Assembly (NCBI GenBank): GCA_051453625.1
Contig: JBOZIK010000001.1
Coordinates: 54,787,244 to 54,832,536 of the forward strand
Source: Welwitschia mirabilis
Lineage: Eukaryota > Gnetophyta > Gnetopsida > Welwitschiales
Direction: 5' to 3'
DNA length: 45,293 nt
The notes beneath the pieces are model-generated. The model saw only the letters and a program-made list of their open reading frames with translations, was not told the DNA's origin and did no database searches. Below, piece by piece: positions 44,031 through 45,293 of this stretch (position 1 is its first letter; every line of letters starts with the position of its first letter). The translations under genes were made by a program, and so were the position numbers.

Positions 44031-44785
44031 AAAAGATATAAACTAGTATAACCAAGGAATGATATAACTTATTTAACATTAGTTGAAGGGCTAAGGTTTT
44101 TAATGATATCAACTTTTATAGGATCCATCTTAATCCCTTTCTTTGAAATGTGATGTCCTAAAATAATTTCATGGTTGACAAGGAGAAAAATCTTTTTCCA
44201 AATCAAATGTAAGTTACTTTCTATACATCAATCCAAAAACTTCTCTAATCTTTCTATGGTTTATTCAAAAGTTTCACCAAAGATGAAGAATTCATCCATA
44301 AAGATTTGAATAGAATCCTCTAACATGTTAGGAGAGATCCCCATCATTGCTCATGGGAAAGTCCTAGAGGCATTACAAAATCCAAAGGAAATTCATCTAA
44401 AGGCAAAGGTTCCAAAGGATAAGGTAAAGGTTGTNNNNNNNNNNNNNNNNNNNNNNNNNNNNNNNNNNNNNNNNNNNNNNNNNNNNNNNNNNNNNNNNNN
44501 NNNNNNNNNNNNNNNNNNNNNNNNNNNNNNNNNNATAAGGTAAAGGTTGTTTTAGCTTAGTCTTCACTTACTATGAAAATTTGATTATAGCTACTATACC
44601 CATGTAGAAAATAGTAGTAGACATAACCTTGAATTCTATCAAGTACTTGATCAAGAAAGGGTAAAAGCCAATAATCCTTTTTAGTGACCTCATTAAGTTT
44701 TCTAAAATTCATGCACATTCTCCAATTTTCCCCTTCTTTTGAACTACTATCAAAGGGCTAACCTACTTAATGTTAGATATAGCTG
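44030..44785 (-). pseudogene. pol: Reverse transcriptase relic (gypsy-2), truncated at its N-terminus
   Basis: The minus strand starts near 44783 with AISNIK-stop-VSPLIVVQKK, then LPFLDQVLDR near 44650, and reaches the catalytic motif at 44302-44288 as FMDEF, where the second Asp is Glu. It continues into MDPIKVDIIKNLSP near 44130-44090. Just upstream of AISNIK the similarity ends and LTR-like sequence starts, so the protease and gag were lost by truncation there. A 100-N gap at 44435-44534 has a 16-base repeated flank. Confidence 0.88.
44419..44550. repeat. Duplicated gap flanks, pair 15 (gap 44435-44534)
   Basis: The 16 bases ataaggtaaaggttgt stand at 44419-44434 and again at 44535-44550, the shortest such overlap in the window. 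Confidence 0.8.
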
Positions 44786-45293
44786 TACTAGCCCAAATTT
44801 CTACAATTGAAAAATCTTCAAACTTAATCCTTTGATACCAAAATGTAATGCTTGTATTTATAACTCTAAATTTACAGATGTTACAAATATTACTTCAAGC
44901 CTAATCATGTTGCATTTTAAATCTTTTTGAGAGAAGGAGAGAAACACATGTCCTTTTCTTAAAAATTTATTATTGATAAATGAACATAAATTTTGTATTC
45001 AAGGCATATCATTCTATATTCATAAATAAACTGAAAACTTTCAAGAAAACTTTAAAACAAAAGCTTGAAAATAAAATTCTAATGCATACTTATTCAAAAT
45101 AATGATTTTAAAAATTTACAATCATAAATTATCATTCAATACTCCTTTGAGATAATATATATAGCTAAAGATTCAATATTTACATTAATTTCCTTCAATA
45201 AAAAGATGGATAATATGTGCTAAAATCATCGTTTTTTATTGTAAGAAATTTCAGGGAAAAATATTCATTTCAATACAAAATGCAACATCTGAG
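44786..45293 (-). mobile_element. LTR-like fragment with primer-site module
   Basis: It opens with cccaaatttctacaattg, then cttcaaacttaatcctttg, ataccaaaa and tgtaatgcttg. This is the same arrangement as the modules at 28631-28811, with a decayed Met-type primer site at about 44829-44838. The rest is AT-rich without coding motifs and probably continues an LTR past the window edge. The family is probably the same as the LTR at 28791-30683, but the bodies are not visibly alike. Confidence 0.5.

Larger units (their letters stand above)
39887..44785 (-). mobile_element. Second Athila-like Ty3/gypsy element, truncated (gypsy-2)
   Basis: Same family and orientation as gypsy-1, from the 3' LTR through pol up to the start of RT, where it stops at about 44785. 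Protease, gag and 5' LTR are absent. It keeps more catalytic residues than gypsy-1, so it may be younger or slower to decay. Gaps at 40543-40642, 42077-42176, 43770-43801 and 44435-44534 carry duplicated flanks except the 32-N one. Confidence 0.88.

Overview
This window is eukaryotic nuclear DNA, almost certainly from a flowering plant. It is AT-rich, poor in CpG, broken by runs of N, and built of nested, decayed retrotransposons. The families I recognise by conserved protein motifs are Athila-like Ty3/gypsy elements with an Asp-tRNA-type primer site, SIRE/Maximus-like Ty1/copia elements, an L1-type LINE whose ORF1 has a DUF4283-like region and a CCHC knuckle, and a chromovirus-like (possibly Tekay/Del) LTR. 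I cannot name the species. I found no intact host gene, tRNA, rRNA or CRISPR array, and no open frame that looks like a functional protein. Most of the longer open frames are antisense shadows of decayed retroelement genes.

Layout, left to right. 1-950: LTR-like or unassigned DNA. About 960-5992: a minus-strand copia element (copia-1: pre-integrase, protease, gag, primer site, 5' LTR). About 5993-17950: a minus-strand Athila-like element (gypsy-1: 3' LTR piece, purine tract, integrase, RNase H, RT, protease, gag, leader, primer site, LTR). 17990-19110: part of another Athila-like gag, interrupted by a plus-strand L1 LINE at about 19110-24583 that ends in an (AG)29 tract. 24584-28630: unassigned AT-rich DNA with a G-rich patch. 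28631-30683: repeated primer-site/LTR-end modules and a chromovirus-like LTR. 31576-39886: a second minus-strand copia element (copia-2) with both LTRs. 39887-44785: a second Athila-like element (gypsy-2) cut off inside RT. 44786-45293: another LTR-like piece.

The genes are relics of gag-pol polyproteins and do not work together now. Stops fall where Trp, Gln or Arg codons are expected. Catalytic Asp is changed to Asn, Tyr or Glu in several polymerase, protease and integrase motifs. The best-dated sign is the Athila primer site, where all six differences from the canonical site are G-to-A or C-to-T. This is the decay expected of methylated, silenced repeats.

A strong technical signal overlies this. 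Fifteen N gaps are flanked by near-identical sequence: the end of the left contig is repeated at the start of the right contig, over 16 bp to 1.45 kb. Two of these repeats cross the boundary between two different elements. Most apparent tandem duplications here are therefore better read as unmerged contig overlaps or alternative haplotypes than as biology. I did not find a convincing new biological system. The most unusual true sequence pattern is the cluster of LTR-end plus primer-site modules at 28631-28811, with a related unit near 44800.
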